A DNA stretch of 64,000 nt from Oleispirillum sp963678075 (GCA_963678075.2 CAXXPK010000003.1:372001-436000); one strand, 5' to 3'; numbered from the stretch's first letter, positions 53,188 to 62,533 are shown. Notes: a model not told the origin generated them from the sequence alone. Translations and numbers: made by a program.

Positions 53188-54144
53188 TCAGTCGTCGCGG
53201 AGTTCCGGCGGGAGCTTGAAGACGACGTCCTCGATGGTGTGCGGGGTGTCGGTGACGGTCAGGGCGCGTCGCGCGGCAAGGGCGTCAAGCACGCGGCGCA
53301 CCAGCACCTCGGGCGCCGAGGCTCCGGCGGTGATGCCCAGCGTGCGCACCGTCTCCAGGCTGGGCCAGTCGACATCCTCCGCTCCCTGCAACAGGCGGGC
53401 GTCGGGGCATCCGGCGTGGGTCGCGACCTCGACCAGTCGGCGGGAGTTGGACGAATTCGGCGCGCCGATCACCCAGACCGCATCGCAGGCTCCGGCGATC
53501 GCCTTGACCGCCGCCTGGCGGTTGGTGGTGGCGAAGCAGATGTCCTCGCGCTTGGGGCCCTCGATGGTGGGGAAGCGGCGTTTCAGAATGGCGACGATGG
53601 ACTTGGTTTCGTCCACCGACAGGGTGGTTTGGGTAATGAAGGCCAGGGCCAGCGGCGTGGCCGGGGCCACGGTTTCGGCATCCGTCGCGGTTTCCACCAG
53701 CAGAATGCGTTCCGGCGGTGCCTGCCCCATGGTGCCGACCACTTCCGGGTGGCCGGCGTGACCGATCAGAATGACCTGACGGCCAAGCGCGACATGGCGC
53801 GTCGCCTCCATATGGACCTTGGCGACCAGCGGACAGGTGGCGTCCAGGCTGAGCAGGTTACGGCGTTTTGCCTCGGCTGAAACCGCCCTTGGCACGCCAT
53901 GGGAGGAAAACACCACGGTGCCGCCGTCCGGGACTTCGTCCAGTTCATCGACGAAGACCGCGCCCTTCGCCTTCAGTCCATCGACCACGAAACGGTTGTG
54001 GACTATTTCGTGCCGTACGAAAATCGGTGCGCCATGTCGTTCCAGCAGGCGTTCGACGATTTGCGCGGCGCGATCGACTCCGGCGCAGAAGCCGCGCGGC
54101 GCGGCCAGAATCACGGAAAGCGGTGGCGCGGCGGTGGCGGTCAT
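53188..54144 (-). CDS. ispH: 4-hydroxy-3-methylbut-2-enyl diphosphate reductase
   Basis: Last step of the MEP isoprenoid pathway; a [4Fe-4S] enzyme. 318 aa. The three cluster cysteines are in APRGFCAGVDRAAQIVE (Cys20), SLDATCPLVAKVH and the GACDAVWVIGAPNSSNS segment. VFSSHGVP and TQTTLSVDET are further conserved blocks. It is divergent from the lipoprotein gene at 54298 and upstream of thrB on the same strand, the usual alphaproteobacterial order ispH-thrB-rnhA. Confidence 0.95.
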   Translation of the reverse strand: MTATAAPPLSVILAAPRGFCAGVDRAAQIVERLLERHGAPIFVRHEIVHNRFVVDGLKAKGAVFVDELDEVPDGGTVVFSSHGVPRAVSAEAKRRNLLSLDATCPLVAKVHMEATRHVALGRQVILIGHAGHPEVVGTMGQAPPERILLVETATDAETVAPATPLALAFITQTTLSVDETKSIVAILKRRFPTIEGPKREDICFATTNRQAAVKAIAGACDAVWVIGAPNSSNSRRLVEVATHAGCPDARLLQGAEDVDWPSLETVRTLGITAGASAPEVLVRRVLDALAARRALTVTDTPHTIEDVVFKLPPELRDD

Positions 54145-54297
54145 GGCGGTTCCTTCATCGGTTCTGCGTCAGCATGTAGCAAATCCGGCGCGAAACCGAA
54201 AGGCCGCGAAACCGAAGGCGGAGCGTGAAGCCGGTTGCCGTCGCCTTCGGCTTAGGCTATCACCGGGACAGGTTCCGGTCAGAAAAGGGGCACGCCA

Positions 54298-54891
54298 ATG
54301 ACGTCCACTTCAGGTTCGATCTCCGCATCCTTGCGGCATGTCGCGGTTCGCGGTGCGCTGGCGTTGGCATTGACCGGCGGCTCGGCCGGGTGTTCGGTGT
54401 TCGAACCCAAGGAGCCGCCGCCGCCTTGCCCCACCATCAGAATCGACCGTGACACGGCGCGTCTGACCCAGTTCTGCGGCGAGGGCGAGGATATCACCGA
54501 CACCGTCATGGAAACCGAAATCATCGGCTACACCGGCGAATGCTCCGTCGATAAAAAGACCGGCGTGGTGGAAATGGTTCTTACCATCGGCTTCTCCGCC
54601 AAGCTGGGTCCTGCGGCGGTTGCTGCCAACAAGGATGGCGAGCGTCGCCAGTCCTTCAGCTATTTCGTGGCGCTGCCCGATTTCTTCCCGCATCCGTTGG
54701 GCAAGCAGGTGTTCTCGGCCGAACTGACCTTTCCTCCCAACGTCAACCAGATGCGCTATCGCGATGCCGAGGTGCTGCTGCGCATTCCTCTGTCGAAGTC
54801 TATGACCTCGGACGAGGCGCGGGTTTATCTGGGTATGCAGTTGACCGATCGGCAGCTTCAGTTCAATCGCAAGAACCGCCCGCAATTCTGA
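54298..54891 (+). CDS. Putative lipoprotein of unknown function
   Basis: 197 aa. An N-terminal hydrophobic segment (VRGALALALTGGSAGC) ends in a lipobox-like LTGGSAGC, followed by a Pro-rich stretch, so a lipid-anchored periplasmic protein is likely. Two later Cys residues (QFCGEGED, TGECSVDK) might pair. No family recognised. Confidence 0.6.
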   Translation: MTSTSGSISASLRHVAVRGALALALTGGSAGCSVFEPKEPPPPCPTIRIDRDTARLTQFCGEGEDITDTVMETEIIGYTGECSVDKKTGVVEMVLTIGFSAKLGPAAVAANKDGERRQSFSYFVALPDFFPHPLGKQVFSAELTFPPNVNQMRYRDAEVLLRIPLSKSMTSDEARVYLGMQLTDRQLQFNRKNRPQF

Positions 54892-55218
54892 TTTTTCGTC
54901 GTTTGGGGTTTTCGAGTCGCCTGGATTTCGCGACGGCCGTCCGACGACGCCGCAAGGGCGTTGCCGTGGTCGTCGCGTTCGCGTGAATCGGATTCCGTGT
55001 TCGCGAGAGTCTACTTCAGCACGCTGCCCCACCTACATGAATGGGTGGGAGTGAAGACCTGCCCGCTTGCCTATTCGGGTGGTTGCGGTATTGTCGTTGG
55101 GTGCGTGGCCGCTCCGAGGGGGCGGCGCGCGCCGGGTCGGTGTTTTGCCGAAACGAAAGCGGCGGCGGCGGGGGTGTTCTTGCCGTCAGCGTCAAGAGTT
55201 TCAAGGGGGGCGGGGCTA
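54892..55218. other. Spacer upstream of the LuxR-type regulator
   Basis: 327 bases; the frame of the regulator stays open through most of it, but there is no recognisable protein content. AAGGGGGGCGGGG near 55203-55215 is the probable ribosome site for the gene at 55219. Confidence 0.4.
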
Positions 55219-55866
55219 ATGTCCGGAAAGAAACGAAAGCCGGTTCAACGGAAATCCCCCATCGAAGTGATGATCGCCGAAAAGAATCCGCTGCTGCAAA
55301 GCAGCTTGATCCGGTTGTTCGCGGCGGATGATCGCTTTGTTCTGGTGTCGATGGCGCCGGATGGGGAGCGGTTTTTGACGGCGGCGGAAAACGTCCGTTT
55401 CGACGTCGGCGTGATCGGGTGGGAGATGCCCTATCTGGGGGGGCGTGGTGTGTTGGAGGCGTTTTTGCGCCGCGAGCGCAACGCCAAGCTGATCGTCTAT
55501 ACCGGATCTTCCAATCCCGCGATCCCGGTCGAAGCCGAGATGCTGGGGGCCTGGGGCTTCTGTTCCAAGTCCGATCCCGGCGCCAATCTTCTGGAAACCA
55601 TCGCGGCGGTGGCCGATGGGCGCAAGGTCTTTCCCTTCGCCCGTTCGGCGCGCGCGTTGAACGATCCCCTGGCATCGTTGACGCCGCGCGAACGTGAGCT
55701 GCTGACCGCCCTAGCCGGTGGCATCACCAACGCGCAAATCGCCAAACGCTTCGATATTTCCTTGAATACCGTGAAGTTTCACCTGAAAAACCTGTACGAG
55801 AAGCTGAGCGTTGACAATCGTTCGCAGGCGGTGGCGTTCTATCTGAGCAGTCGTCGCGTGGTGTAG
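55219..55866 (+). CDS. LuxR/NarL-type transcriptional regulator with a degenerate receiver domain
   Basis: 215 aa. Residues 14-130 resemble a response-regulator receiver (IEVMIAEKNPLLQSSLIRLF, then FDVGVIGWEMPYLGG), but where phosphorylated receivers have Asp in the LLDxxMP motif this protein has Gly67 (VIGWEMP), and the acidic pair after the first strand is replaced by AEK. Phosphorylation is therefore unlikely. The C-terminal LuxR helix-turn-helix is intact: LASLTPRERELLTALAGGIT, NAQIAKRFDISLNTVKFHLK. It lies upstream of the Calvin-type genes, but a regulatory link is only a guess. Confidence 0.78.
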   Translation: MSGKKRKPVQRKSPIEVMIAEKNPLLQSSLIRLFAADDRFVLVSMAPDGERFLTAAENVRFDVGVIGWEMPYLGGRGVLEAFLRRERNAKLIVYTGSSNPAIPVEAEMLGAWGFCSKSDPGANLLETIAAVADGRKVFPFARSARALNDPLASLTPRERELLTALAGGITNAQIAKRFDISLNTVKFHLKNLYEKLSVDNRSQAVAFYLSSRRVV

Positions 55867-56102
55867 GTGAGGTTTTTGGGGTGGGGCCGTGTGGGCGGGG
55901 CGATCCCGATGGCATGGTCTTGGGGCTTGCGCCGCGGTTGATGCTGAGGTATCCCCGCCCGTAATATCGACGTCTTAATTCGGCAACGGAGCGTCCAAGC
56001 GGCCGATGCTGCGTTTGCTTCCATCGCCTTCCGCCGATCGACGGAGGCCAGTGGCTGCCAGTGCCGCCCGGACAAGGGCGGCGTCATCGACGGGGGTTCG
56101 AC

Positions 56103-57077
56103 ATGGTGTATCGTCCGATTCAGCAACGGACGCCGTTGTTTGCGTACAGCCTGCGCAACGTGACCGAGGCCGCGGCGCTGGCCGCCTATGACTGGGCCGG
56201 GCGCGGCGACAAGAACGCCGCCGATGGCGTGGCGGTCGAAGCGATGCGCAAAGAACTGAACGCGCTGCCGATCGAAGGCACCATCGTCATTGGCGAGGGC
56301 GCCAAGGACGAGGCGCCGGAGCTGTATTGTGGCGAGGCGATCGGCCTTGCCCGTAATCGCGCCAAGTTCGACATCGCGGTCGATCCGGTGGAAGGCACCA
56401 GCTATACCGCCAAGGGAATCGCCAATGCCCTTTCGGTGATCGCGATGGCGCCGCGCGGCACGATGTTCGACCCCGGCCCGTCCTATTACATGGAAAAGAT
56501 CGCGGTGCCGAAGGAGGCGAAGGGCCTGATCGACCCCGAGGCTCCGATCGCCGATAAGCTGAAGGTTCTGGCCCGCGCGCTGGGCAAGCCGGTGCGTGAA
56601 CTGACGGTTTTCCTGCTGGAAAAGCCCCGTCACGAACAAATGATCGCCGAGATCTATGCTGCGGGCGCGCGCTGTTCGTTGTATCCGGCGGGCGACGTGA
56701 TGGGGGGGCTGCTGGCCGCGTTCCCGGATTCCGGGGTGGACATGCTGCTCGGCACCGGCGGTACGCCGGAAGGGATTCTGACCGCCTGCGCCTTGCGCGC
56801 GCTGGGCGCGGACTTCATGGGGCGCTTCGATCCGCAGTCGGACGCCGAGCGTAAGGTGATCGCCGATTTCGGTCTGACCACCGACAAGTGGATGATGATG
56901 GACGATCTGGTCTCCTCGGATCAGGTGTTCTTCTGCGCCACCGGCGTTACCGACGGCATCCTGGTGGATGGCGTCACCGTCGAGGAAAACTTCGCCCGCA
57001 CCCAGACCCTGATGATCAGCGGCCCCTATGGCGAGCGGCAGGTGCTGACCAGTTATCACATGGTGGAAGCCGGTTGA
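56103..57077 (+). CDS. glpX: Class II fructose-1,6-bisphosphatase (GlpX type)
   Basis: Hydrolyses fructose-1,6-bisphosphate (often also sedoheptulose-1,7-bisphosphate) in gluconeogenesis and the Calvin cycle. 324 aa from VYRPIQQRTPLFAYSLRNV. GTIVIGEGAKDEAPELYCGE and FDIAVDPVEGTS (residues 94-100) are the metal and phosphate sites; MLLGTGGTPEGILTACALRA is a further block. First of four sugar-phosphate genes in one direction. Confidence 0.92.
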   Translation: MVYRPIQQRTPLFAYSLRNVTEAAALAAYDWAGRGDKNAADGVAVEAMRKELNALPIEGTIVIGEGAKDEAPELYCGEAIGLARNRAKFDIAVDPVEGTSYTAKGIANALSVIAMAPRGTMFDPGPSYYMEKIAVPKEAKGLIDPEAPIADKLKVLARALGKPVRELTVFLLEKPRHEQMIAEIYAAGARCSLYPAGDVMGGLLAAFPDSGVDMLLGTGGTPEGILTACALRALGADFMGRFDPQSDAERKVIADFGLTTDKWMMMDDLVSSDQVFFCATGVTDGILVDGVTVEENFARTQTLMISGPYGERQVLTSYHMVEAG

Positions 57078-57129
57078 TCCCCGGCTTTCGCTCTGCCTTG
57101 CGATCCGCAATTTTAAGGAACTTCCCGCG

Positions 57130-59130
57130 ATGACCAACGCGACTCCGCCGCCGACCGCCGTCTCTCACTCCCGGTTGGCGAACGCCGTCCGTTTCCTGGC
57201 CGCCGACGCGGTCGAAAAGGCCAACTCCGGCCATCCCGGGATGCCGCTTGGCATGGCCGACGTCGCCACCGTGCTGTTCTCGCGCTTTTTGAAGTTCGAT
57301 CCGCAGGAACCGAAGTGGCCGGACCGCGACCGCTTCGTGCTTTCCGCTGGGCATGGCTCGATGCTGCTCTACGCGCTGTTGTACCTGACCGGGTACGAAG
57401 ACATCGACCTGGACCAGATCAAGAACTTCCGTCAGATGGGGGCGCGCACCGCCGGACACCCGGAATACGGCCGCGCGGTCGGTGTGGAAACCACCACCGG
57501 GCCGTTGGGGCAGGGGATCGCCACCGCGGTCGGCATGGCGTTGGCCGAGCGGATGATGAATGCCCGCTTTTCCGACGCGGCGGTGGATCATCGCACCTAT
57601 GTCATCTGCGGCGACGGCTGTCTGATGGAAGGCATCAGCCAGGAGGCGATTTCCCTGGCCGGTCACCTGAAGCTGTCGAAGCTGATCGTTCTGTGGGACG
57701 ACAACGGCATTTCGATCGACGGCAAGATCGGGTTGTCCACCTCCGAGGATCAGTTGGCGCGCTTCGCCGCTGCGGACTGGGCGACGGCGCGGGTGGACGG
57801 CCACGATCCGGTGGCGATCGAAGCCGCGATCGCGGCGGCGCAAGACTCCGACCGTCCGACGTTGATCGCCTGCCGCACCGTGATCGGCAAGGGCGCGCCG
57901 AACATGCAGGGGTCGCACAAGATTCATGGCTCGCCCCTGGGCGCGTCCGAAATCGCCGCCGCGCGCGCCGCGCTGGACTGGCCGTACGCGCCGTTCGAGG
58001 TGCCGGAAGACGTGCTGGATGCGTGGCGTCTGGTCGGCGTCAAGGGGGGCGGCCAGCGCATGGCGTGGGAGGCGCGGATCAGCTTCCTTCCCGCCGACGC
58101 TTACGAGGAATTCCAGCATCTGATGACGGGGGTGATGCCGCGCGGCTGGAGTTCCGCCCTCATGGCGCACAAGAAGGCGCTGTCGGAAACCAAGCCGAAG
58201 GTGGCGACCCGCAAGGCCAGCCAGGATGTTATCAACGTGCTGGCGGCGGCGATCCCGGAACTGATCGGTGGATCGGCGGACTTGACCGGCTCCAACCTGA
58301 CCAGGGCCGATTGCCAGATTCCGGTGAAGCCCGGTGATTATGCCGGCAGCTACATCCACTATGGCATCCGCGAACACGGCATGGCGGCGGCGATGAACGG
58401 CCTCGCCCTGCATGGCGGTTTGATCCCCTATGGCGGAACCTTCCTGGTTTTCGTTGACTATTTGCGTCCGGCGTTGCGCCTTTCCGCGTTGATGGGGTTG
58501 CGCGTCATTTATGTGCTGACTCACGATTCGATCGGCCTGGGCGAGGATGGGCCGACCCATCAGCCGGTCGAGCAGATGGCGTCCTTGCGCGCGATGCCGA
58601 ACGTCCTGGTGATGCGCCCCGGCGACGCAGTGGAAACCGCCGAGTGCTGGGACGCCGCCCTGGAGCAAACGAAGCGCCCGACGGTGCTGGCTCTGTCGCG
58701 TCAGAATCTGCCGACCTTCCGCACCGAATACACCATTGAAAACCGCGCTGCGAAGGGGGGCTATGTCCTGTCCGAAGCGGCGGGGGAACGCGCCGCGACC
58801 CTGATCGCCACCGGGTCCGAGGTGGCCTTAGCGCTTGAGGCGGCGAAGGTCCTGAATGCCGAGGGCATCGCCACCGCCGTCGTCTCGCTGCCGTGCTGGG
58901 AACTCTTCGACGAACAGCCCGCCGATTACCGCGCGGGCGTGCTGGGCAAGACCGGCGTGCGGGTGGCGATCGAAGCCGCCGCGACCATGGGATGGGAACG
59001 CTATGTCGGCGACGGCGCGATCATCGGCATGACCGGGTTCGGCGCCTCGGCGCCCGCCGAAAAACTCTTCGCGCATTTCGGCTTCACCGTGGACAATGTG
59101 GTTTCGACGGTGAAGAATCGCTTGGGCTGA
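57130..59130 (+). CDS. tkt: Transketolase
   Basis: Thiamine-diphosphate enzyme moving two-carbon units between sugar phosphates (pentose phosphate and Calvin cycles). 666 aa. Visible blocks: AVEKANSGHPGMPLGMADVA, TGPLGQGIATAVGMALAE, the ThDP motif GDGCLMEGISQEAISLAGHL with WDDNGISIDG, and the pyrimidine-domain motif GIREHGMAAAMNGLALHGG. It lies 52 bases after glpX. Confidence 0.96.
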   Translation: MTNATPPPTAVSHSRLANAVRFLAADAVEKANSGHPGMPLGMADVATVLFSRFLKFDPQEPKWPDRDRFVLSAGHGSMLLYALLYLTGYEDIDLDQIKNFRQMGARTAGHPEYGRAVGVETTTGPLGQGIATAVGMALAERMMNARFSDAAVDHRTYVICGDGCLMEGISQEAISLAGHLKLSKLIVLWDDNGISIDGKIGLSTSEDQLARFAAADWATARVDGHDPVAIEAAIAAAQDSDRPTLIACRTVIGKGAPNMQGSHKIHGSPLGASEIAAARAALDWPYAPFEVPEDVLDAWRLVGVKGGGQRMAWEARISFLPADAYEEFQHLMTGVMPRGWSSALMAHKKALSETKPKVATRKASQDVINVLAAAIPELIGGSADLTGSNLTRADCQIPVKPGDYAGSYIHYGIREHGMAAAMNGLALHGGLIPYGGTFLVFVDYLRPALRLSALMGLRVIYVLTHDSIGLGEDGPTHQPVEQMASLRAMPNVLVMRPGDAVETAECWDAALEQTKRPTVLALSRQNLPTFRTEYTIENRAAKGGYVLSEAAGERAATLIATGSEVALALEAAKVLNAEGIATAVVSLPCWELFDEQPADYRAGVLGKTGVRVAIEAAATMGWERYVGDGAIIGMTGFGASAPAEKLFAHFGFTVDNVVSTVKNRLG

Positions 59131-59216
59131 AAAAATCGGACCACGGTCCCGCCGGATGCGGCGGCGGGCGCCGGGAGTCGAGATAAACTGAACAGGACAG
59201 TGGAGGAAGCGACGCC

Positions 59217-60320
59217 ATGGCAATGATTTCCATGCGGCAGCTGCTGGATCACGCTGCGGAATTCGGTTACGGCGTGCCGGCGTTCAACGTCAACAACATG
59301 GAACAGGTTCTGGCGATCATGGCGGCGGCGAAAAAGGCCGACGCCCCGGTGATTTTGCAGGCGAGCCGCGGTGCGCGTAGCTATGCCGGCGACGTGATGA
59401 TCAAGCACATGATCATGGGCGTGGTCGAGATGTTCCCCAACATTCCGGTTTGCATGCATCAGGATCATGGCAACAATCTAGCCACCTGTCTGTCGGCGGT
59501 GAGCGCCGGGTTTTCCTCGGTGATGATGGACGGCTCCTTGATGGAGGACGGCAAGACCCCGGCCACTTATTTCTACAACTTGGATTCGACCAAGGCGGTG
59601 GCCGACGTGTCCCACCTGATCGGCGTTTCGGTCGAAGGCGAACTGGGCTGCTTGGGTTCGCTGGAGACTGGCAAGGGCGACAAGGAAGACGGTCATGGCT
59701 TCGAGGGCAAGCTGGAGCGCAGCGCGCTTCTGACCGACCCCGATCAGGCCGCCGATTTCGTGGCGAAGACCAAGGTCGATGCGTTGGCCGTCGCCATCGG
59801 GACCTCGCACGGTGCCTATAAATTCACCCGCAAGCCGTCCGGCGACATTCTGGCGATGGACGTGGTTAAGGCGATCCACGAACGCCTGCCGAACACCCAT
59901 CTGGTGATGCACGGGTCGTCCTCGGTGCCGCAGGAATTGCAGGACATCATCAATCAGTACGGTGGCGAGATGCCCCAGACCTTCGGCGTTCCGGTCGAGG
60001 AAATCGTCGAAGGCATCAAGCACGGCGTACGCAAGGTCAACATCGACACCGATTGCCGCATGGCGATCACCGGCCAGATCCGCAAGGTATTTGCCACCGA
60101 CAAGACCGAATTCGACCCCCGCAAGTACCTGAAGCCGGCGATGACGGCGATGGAAAAGGTCTGCCTGGAGCGGTACGAAGCCTTCGGCACCTGCAACCGC
60201 GCCTCGAAGATCAAGGCGATCCCGCTTGCCGACATGGCGAAGCGCTATGCCTCGGGCGAGCTCGACCCGAAGATCGCGAAATCCCCTTCGGACGAAAAGA
60301 AGCCGATTCTGGGGATATGA
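59217..60320 (+). CDS. fba: Class II fructose-bisphosphate aldolase (Calvin-cycle subtype)
   Basis: Zn-dependent aldolase joining DHAP with GAP (or erythrose-4-phosphate). 367 aa, the longer CbbA-like subtype. ISMRQLLDHAAEFGYGVPAF, PVCMHQDHGNNLATCLSAVS with zinc-ligand His, VDALAVAIGTSHGAYKF, and HLVMHGSSSVPQELQ. The C-terminal KAIPLADMAKRYASGELDPK is typical. Follows tkt by 86 bases. Confidence 0.95.
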   Translation: MAMISMRQLLDHAAEFGYGVPAFNVNNMEQVLAIMAAAKKADAPVILQASRGARSYAGDVMIKHMIMGVVEMFPNIPVCMHQDHGNNLATCLSAVSAGFSSVMMDGSLMEDGKTPATYFYNLDSTKAVADVSHLIGVSVEGELGCLGSLETGKGDKEDGHGFEGKLERSALLTDPDQAADFVAKTKVDALAVAIGTSHGAYKFTRKPSGDILAMDVVKAIHERLPNTHLVMHGSSSVPQELQDIINQYGGEMPQTFGVPVEEIVEGIKHGVRKVNIDTDCRMAITGQIRKVFATDKTEFDPRKYLKPAMTAMEKVCLERYEAFGTCNRASKIKAIPLADMAKRYASGELDPKIAKSPSDEKKPILGI

Positions 60321-60381
60321 CCCACGCCGGTTCGGCCGGGGGCGACGCTCCCCCGGTCGTGTCCCTGACGGAGACCGTCCT

Positions 60382-61017
60382 TTGAAAATCGCGCCCTCGA
60401 TCCTCTCCGCCGACTTTGCCCGCCTGGGCGATGAAGTCCGCGCGCTTACCGCCGCCGGTGCGGATTACATCCATGTCGATGTGATGGACGGTCACTTCGT
60501 TCCCAACCTCACCTTCGGCGCGCCGGTGGTCAAGGCGTTGCGCAAGCATTCGCCGTTGCCTTTCGACGTGCATCTGATGATCGAGCCGGTGGATTCGTTG
60601 ATCCCCGCCTTCGTCGAGGCGGGGGCCGACATCGTCACGGTGCATGCCGAGGCGACGCGCCACCTTGACCGGTCGTTGCAGTTGATCAAAAGCCTGGGCA
60701 AGAAGGCTGGGGTGTCCTTGAATCCGGCGACCCCGGAAAGCGTGCTGGCCTATGTGCTGGACGCGGTGGATTTGATCTTGGTGATGAGCGTCAATCCCGG
60801 CTTCGGCGGGCAATCGTTCATCGCGTCGCAGTTGGAAAAAATCGCCCGGATCAAGGCGATGATTGGCGACCGCGCCATCGAGATCGAAATCGACGGCGGC
60901 ATCAATCCCGCCACCGCGAAACGTTGCGCCGAGGCCGGGACCGATGTTCTAGTGGCGGGCAGTGCGGTGTTTTCCACCCCCGACTACGCCGCCAATATCC
61001 GCGCCCTGCGCGGGTAA
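60382..61017 (+). CDS. rpe: Ribulose-phosphate 3-epimerase
   Basis: Interconverts ribulose-5-phosphate and xylulose-5-phosphate. A TTG at 60382, after GGAG, gives the canonical start KIAPSILSADFARLGDEV; no ATG fits. 211 aa. HVDVMDGHFVPNLTFGAPVV carries the metal ligands; MSVNPGFGGQSFIASQLEKI and EIEIDGGINPATAKRCAEAG are the remaining signature blocks. Last gene of the glpX-tkt-fba-rpe run, which together regenerates ribulose-5-phosphate. Confidence 0.93.
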   Translation: MKIAPSILSADFARLGDEVRALTAAGADYIHVDVMDGHFVPNLTFGAPVVKALRKHSPLPFDVHLMIEPVDSLIPAFVEAGADIVTVHAEATRHLDRSLQLIKSLGKKAGVSLNPATPESVLAYVLDAVDLILVMSVNPGFGGQSFIASQLEKIARIKAMIGDRAIEIEIDGGINPATAKRCAEAGTDVLVAGSAVFSTPDYAANIRALRG

Positions 61018-61179
61018 GCCTGGGGCGGGGGCGCCCCATCGGGCTTTCTGAATCCCATTCGTTCGGTTCCAGCGCGAAGCGTCGTCATGCCGTCGCGCCG
61101 CGGGCGTGGCGTGATTCCCGGTTGGGGGCGGTCGGCGGGGACCCTATATCCTCTGTGTGCCGCGGCCAAGAGGAGGCGT

Positions 61180-61197
61180 TGTCATAAAACCATAACC
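61180..61197 (+). promoter_or_regulatory. Possible PhoB box upstream of pstS
   Basis: TGTCATAAAACCATAACC resembles a Pho box (TGTCAT plus an AT-rich spacer and an imperfect second half) about 120 bases upstream of the phosphate-binding-protein gene. The second half-site is weak. Confidence 0.3.
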
Positions 61198-61318
61198 TTG
61201 CCTTCACAATTGCTTCGCCGTCCGTGGGTACCTTGGCCTTGCGGACGGCACGGGGTTTTTGCCGGGACTGCGGTTTGCCCGATATCCGAAAACCCTTTTA
61301 CCGGAGGCTCTCGCTGTG

Positions 61319-61984
61319 ATGAAACGTACTCTTGCCGTCGCCGCCCTTGCGACGGTTGCTTTTGCCGGTGCGGCCGAAGCCCGCGATCAGATCCGCATTG
61401 TCGGATCATCGACGGTGTTTCCGTTCGCGTCCAAGGTTGTCGAGCAGTTCGGCAAGACCACCTCGTTCAAGACCCCGGTGATCGAATCCACGGGTTCGGG
61501 CGGTGGCTTGAAGCTGTTCTGCGAAGGTGTCGGCGTCGATCACCCGGACATCACCAATGCGTCCCGTGCGATCAAGGCCTCTGAAATCGAGACCTGCGCC
61601 AAGAACGGCGTCACCAAGATCACCGAGATCACCATCGGCTTTGACGGCATTGTCGTCGCCGATGCCAAGAATGGCCCGAGTTTCAGCGTTTCGCGCAAGG
61701 ATCTGTACCTCGCCCTGGCGAAGTCGGTTCCCGATCCGAAGGGCGGCGACAAGCTTGTCGCCAACCCCTACAAGACCTGGAAGGACGTGAACCCGTCCCT
61801 GCCCGCCAATGCGATCGAAGTGCTGGGTCCGCCGCCGACCTCCGGCACCCGCGATGCCTTCACCGAACTGGTGATGGATGTCGGTTGCGAGTCCTATCCC
61901 TTTGTCAAGGCGATGGCGAAGACCGACAAGAAGGCCTTTACCAGGGTGTTGAAGAAGTCAGAGTGGCTCGCAGACGAAGCCTGA
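61319..61984 (+). pseudogene. pstS: Phosphate ABC transporter substrate-binding protein, 3'-truncated by an IS
   Basis: Periplasmic phosphate-binding protein. A signal peptide (RTLAVAALATVAFAGAAEA) is followed by IRIVGSSTVFPFASKVVEQF, ESTGSGGGLKLFCEGVGV, PDITNASRAIKASEIETC and PPTSGTRDAFTELVMDVGC. The native sequence ends near KAFTR at 61941; the last residues (VLKKSEWLADEA) come from the IS end. Relatives have about 100 more residues forming the second lobe, so phosphate binding is probably lost. No pstCAB genes are in the window. Confidence 0.82.
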
Positions 61985-62302
61985 TTCATTGCTGCTATGG
62001 ATGTAGATGTGGCCAACCAATCGGCCAGCAGTGCCGAGGGCGACCCATCCTCTCCCGCAAGCAATATCGGCGTCGTTGTGGCCTTCCCACGAGAATTCGG
62101 CGCAGACGGCACCATCCCGGCTCCCGTAACGCACGTCGAGCCATCTCTTGACCGCGCCGAACACCAGTTCGCCATCAGAGGCGCCACCAAAGGTAATGTG
62201 GGCGGGCTCCAGAAGGTCGAGATGATCATCTGGCCAAGTGTCCATCTCGACGCTGCTCCAGCGGCCTTCGAAGACTTTGGCAAAGGCGGGCGGGCGCTTC
62301 AT
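61958..62302 (-). CDS. Passenger protein of the IS5/IS1182-type element, unknown function
   Basis: 114 aa: KRPPAFAKVFEGRWSSVEMD, EPAHITFGGASDGELVFGAV, FSWEGHNDADIACGRGWVAL, ending NESGFVCEPL. I recall similar conserved hypothetical proteins encoded in other bacteria; the function is not known. Its ATG overlaps the transposase stop (ATGA at 62299-62302) and its stop lies 16 bases inside the IS end, so it appears to be part of the mobile element rather than a neighbour. Confidence 0.65.
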   Translation of the reverse strand: MKRPPAFAKVFEGRWSSVEMDTWPDDHLDLLEPAHITFGGASDGELVFGAVKRWLDVRYGSRDGAVCAEFSWEGHNDADIACGRGWVALGTAGRLVGHIYIHSSNESGFVCEPL

Positions 62303-62533
62303 GTGGGCATCTCCCCTGCCAGCAGTTTGGGTGGTCGCAGCAGATTGTAGGCGGCTGCCGAGAAGGCGAATGCCCAATCCACCTTATCAAGGCCGCGCAG
62401 TTTGGTTTTCCGCATCCCTGCGACTGTCTTGATCCAGCCAAAGGCTTCCTCGATCCGCTTGCGGATGCGCATGGAGGCGGTATAGCCGGGATGGCGGGTG
62501 GTGCACTTATCTATGGCCGAGCGACGTCGGCTA
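62299..62533 (-). pseudogene. C-terminal fragment of the DUF772-type transposase
   Basis: SRRRSAIDKCTTRHPGY, then MRIRKRIEEAFGWIKTVAGM with the catalytic Glu, and WAFAFSAAAYNLLRPPKLLA, ending GEMPT. It complements the N-terminal fragment at 12743-13280; the two could have come from one element type. It is cut at 62533 by IS copy D. Confidence 0.75.

Larger units (their letters stand above)
61942..62533 (-). mobile_element. Right half of the IS5/IS1182-type element, with a passenger gene (copy 3)
   Basis: The outer end CAGGGTGTTGAAGAAGTCAG at 61942 is an imperfect inverted match to the left end CAGGGTATTGAAAAATCGG seen at 12669 and 30047. Inside lie a 114-codon gene and then the 3' end of the DUF772-type transposase, both on the minus strand. 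The transposase is interrupted at 62533 by IS copy D. Confidence 0.7.

Noticed and set aside
61180..61197. Treating the Pho-box-like site as firm evidence of PhoB control
   Set aside because: Only one good half-site is visible; kept as a low-confidence feature.
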